Shown one piece after another: positions 18,251 to 25,650 of a stretch of DNA of 64,000 nucleotides (the stretch's first letter is position 1; every line of letters begins with the position of its first letter). The position numbers were made by a program, and so were the translations under genes. The notes below the pieces were generated by a model, which worked only from the letters and a program-made list of their open reading frames with translations, was not told the DNA's origin and searched no databases. The stretch spans positions 62,001 through 126,000 of the forward strand of contig JAAVIC010000020.1 of the NCBI GenBank assembly GCA_014799385.1, in the 5' to 3' direction. The stretch comes from Oscillospiraceae bacterium (GTDB lineage: Bacteria > Bacillota > Clostridia > Oscillospirales > Ruminococcaceae).

Positions 18251-18280
18251 GTGGCAAATTCAAAACGCGCGTATAAGGAG
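18251..18280 (+). repeat. Degenerate leader-element relic
   Basis: GGCAAATTC at about 18252-18261 resembles the left end of the leader element and ATAAGGAG at 18273-18280 its ribosome-site end, but no pairing right arm remains. Confidence 0.3.
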
Positions 18281-18287
18281 AATTATA

Positions 18288-19751
18288 ATGAATATATCAT
18301 TCCACACCGGAAAATCGGCGATGATAGCGCAGGGCAAGGCGATTGACATCTACGGAAACAACATTGCCAATGTCAACACGAATGGTTATCAAACGCTTCG
18401 TCCGAGCTTCGCAGACTGCATTTATGTCAAGGAGCGTTCGCCCGAACCCGATTGGCAGACAGGTCACGGAACATATATCCAGAAAACCGACTTGATGTTT
18501 TCTGAATCTCATTTTGTGGAAACAGAACGCCCTCAGGATATGGCAATTGTTGGCGAGGGTTGGTTTGCGGTTCAAGACCGTTACGGCGATGTGAATTATA
18601 CCCGCGATGGCTGCTTTGGAATGACGCAAGACCCGGATTCGGGGGATTGGTACTTGATTTCAAGCTCCGGCGAGTATGTATTGAATTATGACCAAGAGCG
18701 TATCGTTATCCCGTTTGAGGAGGTTTCAAAGGAATCTGTCCGCGCGGGAATCAACTGGAACGACATCAGCGCGAGAATCGGCACGTTCACGATGGATAAT
18801 GTTGACGCGCAAAGGATACGCTATGACTACACTCCCGCAAGCGATGATGAAATCACTGCGGTAACAGGCGCGGCAGCGGACGTTGAGAATCAAACACTCG
18901 CCGCAAACGGATATTTCGCGGTTCGCGAAAAGTCGGGCGCAACGCACTACACGCGTGATGGAAGATTCGCGATGATCGAGAGCGAGGGCAAGTGGTATCT
19001 CGGCTCGTGGAAGAGCGAGTTTATACTTGACGCGGATAATAAGCCGATTGAGCTGTCTTTCGCCGATGCCGAGCATATTGGAGATTTCAACAGCGTGGAT
19101 TGGAACGCTGCGGCGGCGCGGGTCGGAGTGTTCACCCTCGCTAATCCCGAAAATCTCCACACGGACGATACAACGCGTTATGACGGCAATGCCACAGCCA
19201 ACGCGAATATCGGTAAAATCGTGGATACAGACTCGTATGAAAACGTAAAGCTGAACAACGCAGACGGTTTCTTTGCGGTTGAAGGTGAAAACGGAATCGT
19301 TTATACACGCAACACCAAGTTTGACGTTCGTCAAGGTGATGACGGTGCATGGTATCTCGCGACCAATCAGGGCGAGTTCGTGTTGGATATGAACAACGGC
19401 AGAATCCAGGTAGCGGCGGCAGACGAATATACCAATGTTCCCGATTGGGCTGAGGTAAAGCGTGAAGTGGGAGTGTTCCAATTCCCGAACCCGTTCGGAC
19501 TGGAGGCGGGCGCGAACAACCGTTACGTGCAGACGCTGCGCAGCGGCGAGGCGGTTGCTTGCCGTGAGCCTGACGGCAACGGCGGGTGGATCTACACGAT
19601 GGAAAAGATAGAGGGCGCGCTTATCACGTCTAATGTGGATCTGACTGATATGATGGTCAAGCTCATTGAGGCACAGCGTTCGTATCAGCTAAGCTCCCGC
19701 GTGGTGTCGACCTCAGACGAGCTGTCAAGAATTGCGAATAACCTGCGATAA
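18288..19751 (+). CDS. FlgF/FlgG-family rod protein with a triplicated middle domain
   Basis: 487 residues, nearly twice the usual FlgG length. Residues 1-40 carry the rod N-terminus (GNNIANVNTNGYQT) and 438-487 the C-terminal helix (ALITSNVDLTDMMVKLIEAQ, then RSYQLSSRVVSTSDELSRI). Between them the middle domain occurs three times: about 83-180, 204-298 and 322-413. Each copy begins with G-x-FAV, then YTR, WYL, EFVLD and ends in an RVG-F-NP pattern with an N or D-RY near the end. Spacing between copies is about 118-120 residues. It would make a rod or rod-like subunit with three stacked outer domains. AAGGAG precedes the ATG; cheC follows. Confidence 0.82.
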   Translation: MNISFHTGKSAMIAQGKAIDIYGNNIANVNTNGYQTLRPSFADCIYVKERSPEPDWQTGHGTYIQKTDLMFSESHFVETERPQDMAIVGEGWFAVQDRYGDVNYTRDGCFGMTQDPDSGDWYLISSSGEYVLNYDQERIVIPFEEVSKESVRAGINWNDISARIGTFTMDNVDAQRIRYDYTPASDDEITAVTGAAADVENQTLAANGYFAVREKSGATHYTRDGRFAMIESEGKWYLGSWKSEFILDADNKPIELSFADAEHIGDFNSVDWNAAAARVGVFTLANPENLHTDDTTRYDGNATANANIGKIVDTDSYENVKLNNADGFFAVEGENGIVYTRNTKFDVRQGDDGAWYLATNQGEFVLDMNNGRIQVAAADEYTNVPDWAEVKREVGVFQFPNPFGLEAGANNRYVQTLRSGEAVACREPDGNGGWIYTMEKIEGALITSNVDLTDMMVKLIEAQRSYQLSSRVVSTSDELSRIANNLR

Positions 19752-19781
19752 AAATGTTAATCCTCGAAAGGAGGGTCGGCT

Positions 19782-20399
19782 ATGCTGAAAAATTATGATG
19801 AGCTTTCTCCCGTAGCAATTGATTGCTTACAGGAAATCGGCAACATCGGCTCGGGGCATGCAGCGTCCGCGCTGTCCGCAATGCTCTCTCAGCCAATCAA
19901 AATGCACGTTCCGAAGATACGCGTGATGGATTATCAGTCCGTAATTGACGAGATCGGCGGTCCCGAAAAGGTCATTACGGGCATTATGGTGAAGTTCAGC
20001 GGCGATATTAAGGGAATGATTATGTTCTTGCTTGAGGACGCGTTCGCGAAGTTGGTCGTAAGGACGTTTATGGGCAAGGACAACGTTGATGTGGTGAAGC
20101 TCGATGAAACGGACTTCTCTGCGGTGAAGGAAATGGGAAATATAATGGGCGGCGCGTATCTGAGCGCGCTGGCAGGTATGGCGGGTTTTGATGTCCGTAT
20201 GGAGCCGCCGTCAATGACTGTTGATATGATGGGCGCATTGATGAATTATCCGATGATTGAGTTCTCGGAAGTCGGCGATAAGGTGCTGTATATCGACGAC
20301 GGATTTATTGCAGATAAAGACGATATCGATTGCAATATCGTCTTGATTCCCGAAATGGAATCACTCGACATTTTAATGAAGAAGCTCGGTGTTATTTGA
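19782..20399 (+). CDS. cheC: CheY-P phosphatase CheC
   Basis: 205 residues with two D/S-xxx-E-xx-N phosphatase motifs: D14/E18/N21 (in DCLQEIGNIGSGHA) and S113/E117/N120 (in SAVKEMGNIMGG). CheC dephosphorylates CheY-P and binds CheD to adjust receptor deamidation. GGAGG is upstream of the ATG. The stop overlaps the cheD start by one base (TGATG), so the pair is coupled. Confidence 0.92.
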   Translation: MLKNYDELSPVAIDCLQEIGNIGSGHAASALSAMLSQPIKMHVPKIRVMDYQSVIDEIGGPEKVITGIMVKFSGDIKGMIMFLLEDAFAKLVVRTFMGKDNVDVVKLDETDFSAVKEMGNIMGGAYLSALAGMAGFDVRMEPPSMTVDMMGALMNYPMIEFSEVGDKVLYIDDGFIADKDDIDCNIVLIPEMESLDILMKKLGVI

Positions 20400-20878
20400 T
20401 GGCTAATTTTACGGTTGGTATCGGAGATTTGAAGGTTTGCAGAGCGCCTGATGTGCTGGTAACTTACGCGCTCGGCTCTTGCGTGGGCATTTGCCTTTTG
20501 GACAGCCAAGTAGGAGTCGGCGGATTATCGCACATTATGCTTCCCGACAGCACCTCGGGAGTGAACGCGACAACCACTCCAATGCGGTTCGCGGATACGG
20601 CGATCCCTATGCTTATTCGTCAGATGGAGCAGCTCGGCGCGTCAAAGGCGCGTCTTAAAGCGAAAATCGCGGGCGGAGCTACGATGTTTGCTACTGCTAG
20701 CGACAAGTTCAACATCGGTGAGCGCAATGTCGCCGCCGTAAAGCGGATTCTTATGGCAAACAGGATTCCTATCCTCGCCGAGGATACGGGTCTCGACTAT
20801 GGACGCACGCAGTTTTTCTATCCCGAAACGGGGATAATGGAGATTCGCGCCGCCGCAAAGGGAATCAAGCAGTTTTAA
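20399..20878 (+). CDS. cheD: Chemoreceptor glutamine deamidase CheD
   Basis: 159 residues. Catalytic C28 in YALGSCVGICL and H45 in GGLSHIMLP are present, with the later GGATMF segment that carries the third active-site Thr. CheD deamidates receptor glutamines and is controlled by CheC. Start ATG at 20399 overlaps the cheC stop. It is the last gene of the flagellar operon; a strong terminator follows 12 nt after the stop. Confidence 0.92.
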   Translation: MANFTVGIGDLKVCRAPDVLVTYALGSCVGICLLDSQVGVGGLSHIMLPDSTSGVNATTTPMRFADTAIPMLIRQMEQLGASKARLKAKIAGGATMFATASDKFNIGERNVAAVKRILMANRIPILAEDTGLDYGRTQFFYPETGIMEIRAAAKGIKQF

Positions 20879-20890
20879 GGTACATAATAA

Positions 20891-20919
20891 AACCTCCCCT
20901 TAATTCGGGGAGGTTTTTT
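20891..20919 (+). terminator. Intrinsic terminator of the flagellar/chemotaxis operon
   Basis: AACCTCCCC (20891-20899) and GGGGAGGTT (20907-20915) form a 9-bp stem with a 7-nt loop, continuing into a T-run. It may also serve the minus-strand small gene that ends at 20938. Confidence 0.88.
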
Positions 20920-20937
20920 CGAACTGAAACGATTGTG

Positions 20938-21117
20938 TTAATCTTCGTCATTTGGTAATTCCAACGGCTGCAGCTTAAGCCTCAAAAAGCGTATTTCCTT
21001 GTCAATGTCCCTCACGGTTTCAATTGCGTTTTCTTTCACTGCGGTTTTGCGAATACGCTTTAACCGCTGATATTCCTCTATAAGCTGCCCGTTGTAATGT
21101 TTATCCGTATCGTCCAT
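20938..21117 (-). CDS. Small charged coiled-coil protein (paralogue 1)
   Basis: 59 residues starting MDDTDKHYNGQLIEEYQRL, then a Lys/Arg/Glu/Leu-rich predicted coiled coil. No known family recognised. The ATG at 21117 (cat at 21115-21117) is chosen because its context, GGTGAAAGCTATG, matches the context GGTGAAAACTATG of the upstream paralogue; a GTG at 21129 is less likely. It lies 15 nt after the stop of that paralogue and shares its promoter. Confidence 0.6.
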   Translation of the reverse strand: MDDTDKHYNGQLIEEYQRLKRIRKTAVKENAIETVRDIDKEIRFLRLKLQPLELPNDED

Positions 21118-21132
21118 AGCTTTCACCACTCT

Positions 21133-21288
21133 TTAATCTTCAAGTGACTTTTGGAGATCGTCCAAGATGTCGCGTAACTCCTCTTTAGCCTCTTCGTTGT
21201 CGGTGTCCTCAAGCAGCTTTTCAACCCGCTTTATGCGTTTTATGAGCTGTCTGTTGTATGCAGCAAATTGTTTGTCGGTCATTCCCAT
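21133..21288 (-). CDS. Small charged coiled-coil protein (paralogue 2)
   Basis: 51 residues, starting MGMTDKQFAAYNRQLIKRIK and ending in DILDDLQKSLED; mostly charged helix. It aligns with the downstream gene over the TDK-x(6)-QLI core, so the two are tandem paralogues in a two-gene operon. A GGGGGGTGA ribosome site is 6 nt before the ATG and a good promoter lies about 40 nt upstream. The function is unknown; such tiny coiled coils might be protein-binding regulators, but that is a guess. Confidence 0.6.
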   Translation of the reverse strand: MGMTDKQFAAYNRQLIKRIKRVEKLLEDTDNEEAKEELRDILDDLQKSLED

Positions 21289-21327
21289 AGTTTTCACCCC
21301 CCATTTTTCGCATCGTTTATTATCTTT

Positions 21328-21356
21328 ATTATATCACACTTCCACCGAAATTTCAA
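21328..21356 (-). promoter_or_regulatory. Sigma-A-type promoter for the small coiled-coil pair
   Basis: Read on the minus strand: TTGAAA (21356-21351), 17-nt spacer, TATAAT (21333-21328), about 40 nt before the first start codon. Confidence 0.75.
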
Positions 21357-21376
21357 GTGGTATTCCCAAAAGATTT

Positions 21377-21408
21377 TGTGACATTCCGCATACTTTCTCC
21401 GACTATAT
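21377..21408 (+). promoter_or_regulatory. ECF-type promoter motif TGTGAC-N20-CTATAT (copy C)
   Basis: TGTGAC at 21377-21382 and CTATAT at 21403-21408, exactly 20 nt apart, upstream of a sigma-like gene. The same pair with the same spacing precedes the two sigma genes at 36.5-38.5 kb, which suggests autoregulation by these sigma factors. Confidence 0.65.
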
Positions 21409-21425
21409 TAACAGGAGGTGATAAA

Positions 21426-21938
21426 ATGGAGGACATTGCGATAACCGAAATGCTGAACAGCCGCGACCAAAAGGGTCTGTCGGAGCTGAAGTCCAAATAC
21501 ATCAGGTTGATTCTGAAGATTTGCCGCAGCATTCTGCGGTCGGAAGAGGACGCGGAGGAATGCGCGAACGATACGCTGCTTGATATCTGGAACAGTCTTG
21601 ATACAAATCGTCCCGAAAACCTGAAGGCATACGTTTGCAGGATTGCCCGCCGCCGAGCCGTGGACAGACTGCGGTACAACAAGGCGGCGGCACGGGACAG
21701 CGCGCTGCTTACGGAGCTTGACGAATGTCTGCCGTCACAATGTTCTGTGGAGGGTGTGGCTGAAACGGCTGAACTGTCCAAGGTGTTAAATGACTGGCTG
21801 CTCTCTCTGCCCGAAAAGCAACAGCGGCTATTCACAAATTCCACTTCCACCTTCTACTGGATATCAATCTACGAACCCGAAAAGGAAAATGGTTGTTCAA
21901 CCATCAAGCAAGTTCTCACCGACCTTGGCGTTTTATAA
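21426..21938 (+). pseudogene. ECF-like sigma factor fused by deletion to an anti-sigma tail
   Basis: 170 residues. Residues 1-140 are a sigma-70 family protein (ILRSEEDAEECANDTLLDIW in region 2, then RIARRRAVDRLRY) closely related to the two sigma genes at 36.5-38.5 kb. The frame breaks from the family right after LPEKQQRLF, where region 4 should continue, and ends instead in QVLTDLGVL, the same last residues as the anti-sigma protein at 37210-38001 (there DVLTDLGVL). The DNA also matches: CTCACCGACCTTGGCGT occurs in both. So a deletion joined a sigma gene to the end of its downstream anti-sigma gene, removing most of the DNA-binding region 4. AGGAGGTG is 5 nt before ATG 21426. The product could still be made but is unlikely to be a normal sigma factor. 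Confidence 0.75.
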
Positions 21939-21997
21939 AATTTTTACAACCGTTTTCTCTTTATCTTTACAATCGCTCTCGCAAATTTATTATAAAC

Positions 21998-22025
21998 AAT
22001 CCCCTCGGAATTACCCGAGGGGATT
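21998..22025 (-). terminator. Hairpin at the end of the TPR-like gene
   Basis: AATCCCCTCGG (21998-22008) pairs perfectly with CCGAGGGGATT (22015-22025). On the minus strand the hairpin includes the last codons and stop of the upstream gene and is followed by a weak T-rich tract (TTGTTTAT). It could also end transcription from the plus side. Confidence 0.6.
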
Positions 22026-22976
22026 CATCTTATATATTCTGTCGCAACAGATTTCTGCCAAATGATATTCAAATTCTACGGCAACAGTTGGAACACTACA
22101 GTATAGGTCGCAAGCAGCTTTAAGATGCTTTGAGTACCCATCGAAGTCGCCTACTTCAAATGCCTTTACTGCCATATAAAACAATGCTTGAACTTTCGTT
22201 CGTTCTCTCAATACAGAAGGGAGTGTATTTACTTGAGCGATCATTTCCTCGCTACTGCATTTTCCCACTAAAAACCTTGCCGTTGCAAATTCAGGGGATA
22301 GTGCGTTTTTATTTCTTAAACGGGCGTTTAACAGTTTCTTGCTTTCCTGCTTTGCCGTCTTATCATTGAGTATTGTTGACTCATAGTATAGAATACCGGG
22401 AGCCTGTGTTCTGGGGCGATCCTGGTAAGCAGCCCGGCTGCCATCTCGAATTGCTTGTAGGGCTTCTGAGAATTTTTTAAGTTCAAAATATCCAATACTT
22501 AGAGCAACAAAAAATTTTGAAGAGCTTCTATCTATTTTGACGGAGTTTTGTTGAATTTCCTCAATCGTTTCTAAACAAAAGGACACTAAAGCTTCATATT
22601 GTCTTGCTCCAATTAAAGCTATGACATAGTTTCCGGGAATCAAGTCTGCGTATTCAGAGTGAGTCGTCCTTAAATGGGCTTTTTCCAAATATAACGAACA
22701 AAATGCGTCATATTCTTTTTTCTCAATCAATTCAAACGCTCCCATTGATTTGTCCTCCATTTTAGCATAATCGTTTTGTTCATTATAGCGTCTTTTCAGC
22801 TTTAATTCAAGGGCAGCTTCACAGTATTTTCTCTGTTTATACAATTTTAGAGAACTTCTCGGAATAGCGGGCTGGCTGTCAATGCCGAAGAAATGGCAAA
22901 TCGAGTGAAGAACATTAAGGATATGATTGTCCTTTTGACCGCTGTTTAATATCACGAGCACTGCAAAATCAACCAC
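22011..22976 (-). CDS. Hypothetical helical-repeat (TPR-like) protein
   Basis: Up to 321 residues, no family recognised with certainty. The middle and C-terminal parts look like paired helices of TPR type (for example FFVALSIGYFELKKFSEALQ and ALFYMAVKAFEVGDFDGYSK). No signal peptide or membrane helix is evident, so it is probably cytoplasmic. GTG at 22976 is the longest start; GTG at 22955 is more attractive because it overlaps the stop of the upstream gene as GTGA, implying coupling. Its codon use is more A/T-rich than the neighbours, which hints at acquisition. It probably shares a transcript with the YwqG-like gene. Confidence 0.55.
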   Translation of the reverse strand: MVDFAVLVILNSGQKDNHILNVLHSICHFFGIDSQPAIPRSSLKLYKQRKYCEAALELKLKRRYNEQNDYAKMEDKSMGAFELIEKKEYDAFCSLYLEKAHLRTTHSEYADLIPGNYVIALIGARQYEALVSFCLETIEEIQQNSVKIDRSSSKFFVALSIGYFELKKFSEALQAIRDGSRAAYQDRPRTQAPGILYYESTILNDKTAKQESKKLLNARLRNKNALSPEFATARFLVGKCSSEEMIAQVNTLPSVLRERTKVQALFYMAVKAFEVGDFDGYSKHLKAACDLYCSVPTVAVEFEYHLAEICCDRIYKMNPLG

Positions 22977-23803
22977 ACATTGTCGAAATTCCCTGCGGCT
23001 AAATCCTCGCGGCGAATGTAGAAATAGATTCTGCCGCCATCGCCGAACGCAAGCTCAAAGTTGCCGTCCACAATGCAGTCAAGCTGAAACAGAAGCGTCC
23101 AGTTGCGGTTTGCCCACTGCTCGGATTCCTGTCTGTCACGCGGGGAAATATCGTCCCAGCCGTGCCCTAGGTAATATCCCCGCGAAATCAACTCACATTG
23201 CTGCGACATATTCCCTTGAATCGGGTTCGCCCAGCCTAACAGCTTTGAACACTCGTTTGGCTCTTCAATGCCCAGGCTCTCCTCCACAGATTCAAATTCC
23301 TCCCAGCACTCCACCATTTTCGCCCGTTGTAGCGCGAAATCCTCAAAGCTCTGATATGAAAGCTCCGATTTGGCGGAGATTTTCATCATCGGAAAACGGT
23401 AGTCCTCCGCCAGATCGTCGGGAAATTCGGCGGTATGCAGCGCGTTTTTATCGGGAAACCAATGCACTCTCGCGCATCCCTTATCCTTCGGGTCAAATCC
23501 CCACCGCATGGATTCGGGTTCATAGAAAAACGACAGCACGCCCGTTTTGGGGAGCAGCCCGTCCGTGTCATACTGCGCCATCTCTTCGAGGTCGAACTGC
23601 GCAATAAATGCCAGCGGACGGGATTTCACCGTATCATCGAGAATACTGCCCCTGCCCTCGAAATAATCCCATTCAAACCCGTCCGGAACATCAGGCGCGC
23701 CGCCGAACCGCGTTCCGCCGATTTTTGCGTTTTCGTTCTCCCCGCCGATTTTCAGTCGAATCGAGTTGCAAGCCGATTTGATAAGCTCTTTTTTTATGTT
23801 CAT
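22952..23803 (-). CDS. YwqG/DUF1963-family protein
   Basis: 283 residues. The sequence KIGGTRFGGAPDVPDGFEW near residues 27-45, then PLAFIAQFDLEE and, close to the C-terminus, LLFQLDCIVDGNFELAFGDGGRIYFYI, is the pattern of the DUF1963/YwqG family of unknown function. ATG at 23803 is preceded by AAGGGGGAG about 7 nt upstream, and a leader element lies just before it. The ORF extends upstream but without a ribosome site. The DUF1963 genes often occur near toxin-immunity or accessory genes; here the downstream gene is TPR-like. Confidence 0.78.
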   Translation of the reverse strand: MNIKKELIKSACNSIRLKIGGENENAKIGGTRFGGAPDVPDGFEWDYFEGRGSILDDTVKSRPLAFIAQFDLEEMAQYDTDGLLPKTGVLSFFYEPESMRWGFDPKDKGCARVHWFPDKNALHTAEFPDDLAEDYRFPMMKISAKSELSYQSFEDFALQRAKMVECWEEFESVEESLGIEEPNECSKLLGWANPIQGNMSQQCELISRGYYLGHGWDDISPRDRQESEQWANRNWTLLFQLDCIVDGNFELAFGDGGRIYFYIRREDLAAGNFDNVWLILQCS

Positions 23804-23810
23804 AATTCTC

Positions 23811-23931
23811 CCCCTTATTAAAAGCAAATCGTGAACTGTCTCAACCGTTGCTTTGCAACGGTTTCGCCTAGCCGAGCGGCACAAATGCTTTGCTCCGCAA
23901 AGCAAATGCGCCGCTCGCTTTCACGATTTGC
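23811..23931 (-). repeat. GCAAAT/ATTTGC leader element (minus-strand copy upstream of the YwqG-like gene)
   Basis: On the minus strand GCAAATCGTGAA (23931-23920) pairs perfectly with TTCACGATTTGC (23835-23824). Inside are two further hairpins: a long GAGCGGC...GCCGCTC arm pair containing GCTTTGC/GCAAAGC, and AACCGTTGC/GCAACGGTT. The Shine-Dalgarno AAGGGG starts 7 nt after the right arm. Confidence 0.75.
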
Positions 23932-23966
23932 ATATCTCCCCGCAAACTTGCTTTCGATTATAGCCC

Positions 23967-24278
23967 TCAAATTACCAATTCCACCAGAAACACTCCCGCG
24001 CACGCGCACACCGCAACGGTCAGCAGTCCGCGCTCGAAGAACGCAAGAACCGCCGCGACCAGAAATCCCGCCGCCGCGCTCATCAAGCCGTTGGAGCTGT
24101 AAAACACCGCGGGAATCGTCATCGCAGAAAGCACCGCATAAGGCACATAATACAGAAAATCCAGGACAAATTTGTTTTGGATTTTCTTTCGGAACACGGC
24201 AAGCGGAAGCATACGAATCAGGTAAGTAACCCCCGCCATCATCGCAACCGAGGCGAATAAGTATGCCGCGTCACTCAT
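23967..24278 (-). CDS. azlD: AzlD-family branched-chain amino acid exporter subunit
   Basis: 103 residues, hydrophobic, four short membrane helices, with VTYLIRMLPLAVFRKK near the N-terminus and YYVPYAVLSAMTIPA, the AzlD signature. AzlCD exports branched-chain amino acids and analogues such as azaleucine. The ATG lies 8 nt inside the end of azlC (overlap 24271-24278), typical of the pair. Confidence 0.88.
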   Translation of the reverse strand: MSDAAYLFASVAMMAGVTYLIRMLPLAVFRKKIQNKFVLDFLYYVPYAVLSAMTIPAVFYSSNGLMSAAAGFLVAAVLAFFERGLLTVAVCACAGVFLVELVI

Positions 24279-24999
24279 TCGCGCTCACCTCGCTTTCGCT
24301 TCTCGGGAAAATCAACGCTCCCAAAGCGGCGGCAATCACCGTGCAGATGATAATGGAAATTCCGCTTGAAATGAAGTCGAGGTATGGCATATAATAAATG
24401 AACCAACTCAGTGCCGCCGCCATAATCACCACGCACAGCACACCTCGGCTCTTTTTTGCCGGGGGAATGATTATCGCGATGAACATTCCGTATATCGCAA
24501 TTCCGAGCGCGGATTTTATCATCTCGGGAAGAACCGCTCCGAGAACCGCTCCGACCGCTGTGCCGCCGCCCCAGAACAGATACGGGAGAATCATCAGCCC
24601 GTACATATATCGCGGCGGAAGCTCGTCCGCCTTGCCCGAAGCCACCGCAAACACCTCGTCCGTAACACCTAACGCGGCGGTTACGCGATGGAGAAAATTC
24701 CAGTTTTTATCCAGTTTCTGCGACAACGACAGGCTCATCAGCGCATACCGCAGATTGATGATAAGCTGCGCCACAGCCATTTCCGCAAGACCGCCGTGCG
24801 CGGCGATAATGCCGATCCCCGCGACTTGCCCCGCGCTTGTAAGGTTGGTAAGTGAAATCAGAATCGCGGTTATAGGCGGAATCCCCATATTCACGGCGGT
24901 TATCCCGAACGTGAACGAAACCGATAAATACCCCAACGCGATCGGCAGCCCGTCACGCAGTCCGCAGCGGAAATTCAACTTCTCTCTGTTTGCCTGCAT
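24271..24999 (-). CDS. azlC: AzlC-family branched-chain amino acid exporter subunit
   Basis: 242 residues with several membrane helices and the N-terminal AzlC motif FRCGLRDGLPIALGYLSVSF, then NLTSAGQVAGIGI and LGVTDEVFAV. It forms the exporter with AzlD. The ATG at 24999 is preferred because AGAGGAG is 6-7 nt upstream; the ORF could reach 25047 but without a ribosome site. A sigma-A promoter lies 40 nt upstream. Confidence 0.88.
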   Translation of the reverse strand: MQANREKLNFRCGLRDGLPIALGYLSVSFTFGITAVNMGIPPITAILISLTNLTSAGQVAGIGIIAAHGGLAEMAVAQLIINLRYALMSLSLSQKLDKNWNFLHRVTAALGVTDEVFAVASGKADELPPRYMYGLMILPYLFWGGGTAVGAVLGAVLPEMIKSALGIAIYGMFIAIIIPPAKKSRGVLCVVIMAAALSWFIYYMPYLDFISSGISIIICTVIAAALGALIFPRSESEVSANE

Positions 25000-25037
25000 T
25001 CTATCTCCTCTTATTTGGATTTGTCGTTTACTCCTTA

Positions 25038-25066
25038 ATTTTAGCACATTTTTTGAGGTTTTGCAA
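25038..25066 (-). promoter_or_regulatory. Sigma-A-type promoter for azlCD
   Basis: Minus strand: TTGCAA (25066-25061), 17-nt spacer, TAAAAT (25043-25038). Confidence 0.65.
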
Positions 25067-25097
25067 CCCCATTTTCAATGAAATTTGCAATACCCCC

Positions 25098-25126
25098 TTG
25101 TAATTAAGAAAAAAATGTGTTATAAT
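25098..25126 (+). promoter_or_regulatory. Sigma-A-type promoter for the 25307-uvrC-rsmD operon
   Basis: TTGTAA (25098-25103), 17-nt spacer, TATAAT (25121-25126). It is followed by a leader of about 170 nt filled by a leader element; back to back with the azlCD promoter. Confidence 0.75.
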
Positions 25127-25154
25127 GACTATGTATAGTTTTTGTAGATGGCAT

Positions 25155-25298
25155 GCAAATCCAAAATACAAGCGTTGCCGAACACCAAAGGTGTGAGGTA
25201 ACGCAAAAGCTCGCTTGCGAGATTTAATGTAAGCATACTTGAAATGGGGCGCAGCCACATTTCAAGTGTGCGGTTTTGGATTTGCCTTAAGATAGGGG
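25155..25298 (+). repeat. GCAAAT/ATTTGC leader element, multi-branched copy before the 25307 gene
   Basis: GCAAATCCAAAA (25155-25166) and TTTTGGATTTGC (25274-25285) pair perfectly over 12 bp. Between them are at least three hairpins: GCGTT...AACGC enclosing CACC/GGTG, CTCGC/GCGAG, and an imperfect CATACTTGAAATG/CATTTCAAGTGTG pair. AGGGG (25294-25298) follows as the ribosome site. Confidence 0.75.
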
Positions 25299-25306
25299 CA
25301 TTTGAA

Positions 25307-25645
25307 ATGAACGGCGAACTTTCAAGATATATCGCGGAAAACAAGGTTTGCTCCGAATTGATATTCCGCGACCCGAAGAAATTCCTTGATGTGCTTTTCG
25401 CAAACGGCGGCAAAGTGGAGGGAATCGTGTGGTTCGACTATTGCAAAATCTCCGAGCAAGGCAAATCTCTCGGAAGCGGCGGATACATCGACAAGCAGAA
25501 CAGCGGCTATATGTGGGCTGAAACGCAGATTTTCGAGTATCCCCTTACCGACAAATCCCTTGAAGAAGTTTTGGAATATATGGACGGAGTAAGGCGCGAA
25601 TACAGCGCGTATGACCTGTATCCGTCATTTGATATTACGGAGTGA
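25307..25645 (+). CDS. Hypothetical protein, first gene of the uvrC operon
   Basis: 112 residues, soluble, no recognised family. It contains GKVEGIVWFDYCKISEQGKS in the middle and an acidic helical C-terminus (DKSLEEVLEYMDGVRREY). No signal peptide or membrane helix. Start ATG 25307 lies after the leader element; the longer ORF upstream runs through that element and is not credible. Its stop is 5 nt before the uvrC start, so the two are probably co-translated. Confidence 0.6.
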   Translation: MNGELSRYIAENKVCSELIFRDPKKFLDVLFANGGKVEGIVWFDYCKISEQGKSLGSGGYIDKQNSGYMWAETQIFEYPLTDKSLEEVLEYMDGVRREYSAYDLYPSFDITE

Positions 25646-25650
25646 AATCC

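Noticed and set aside
22130..22369. Plus-strand frame opposite the TPR-like gene
   Set aside because: No start signal; composition typical of an antisense shadow.
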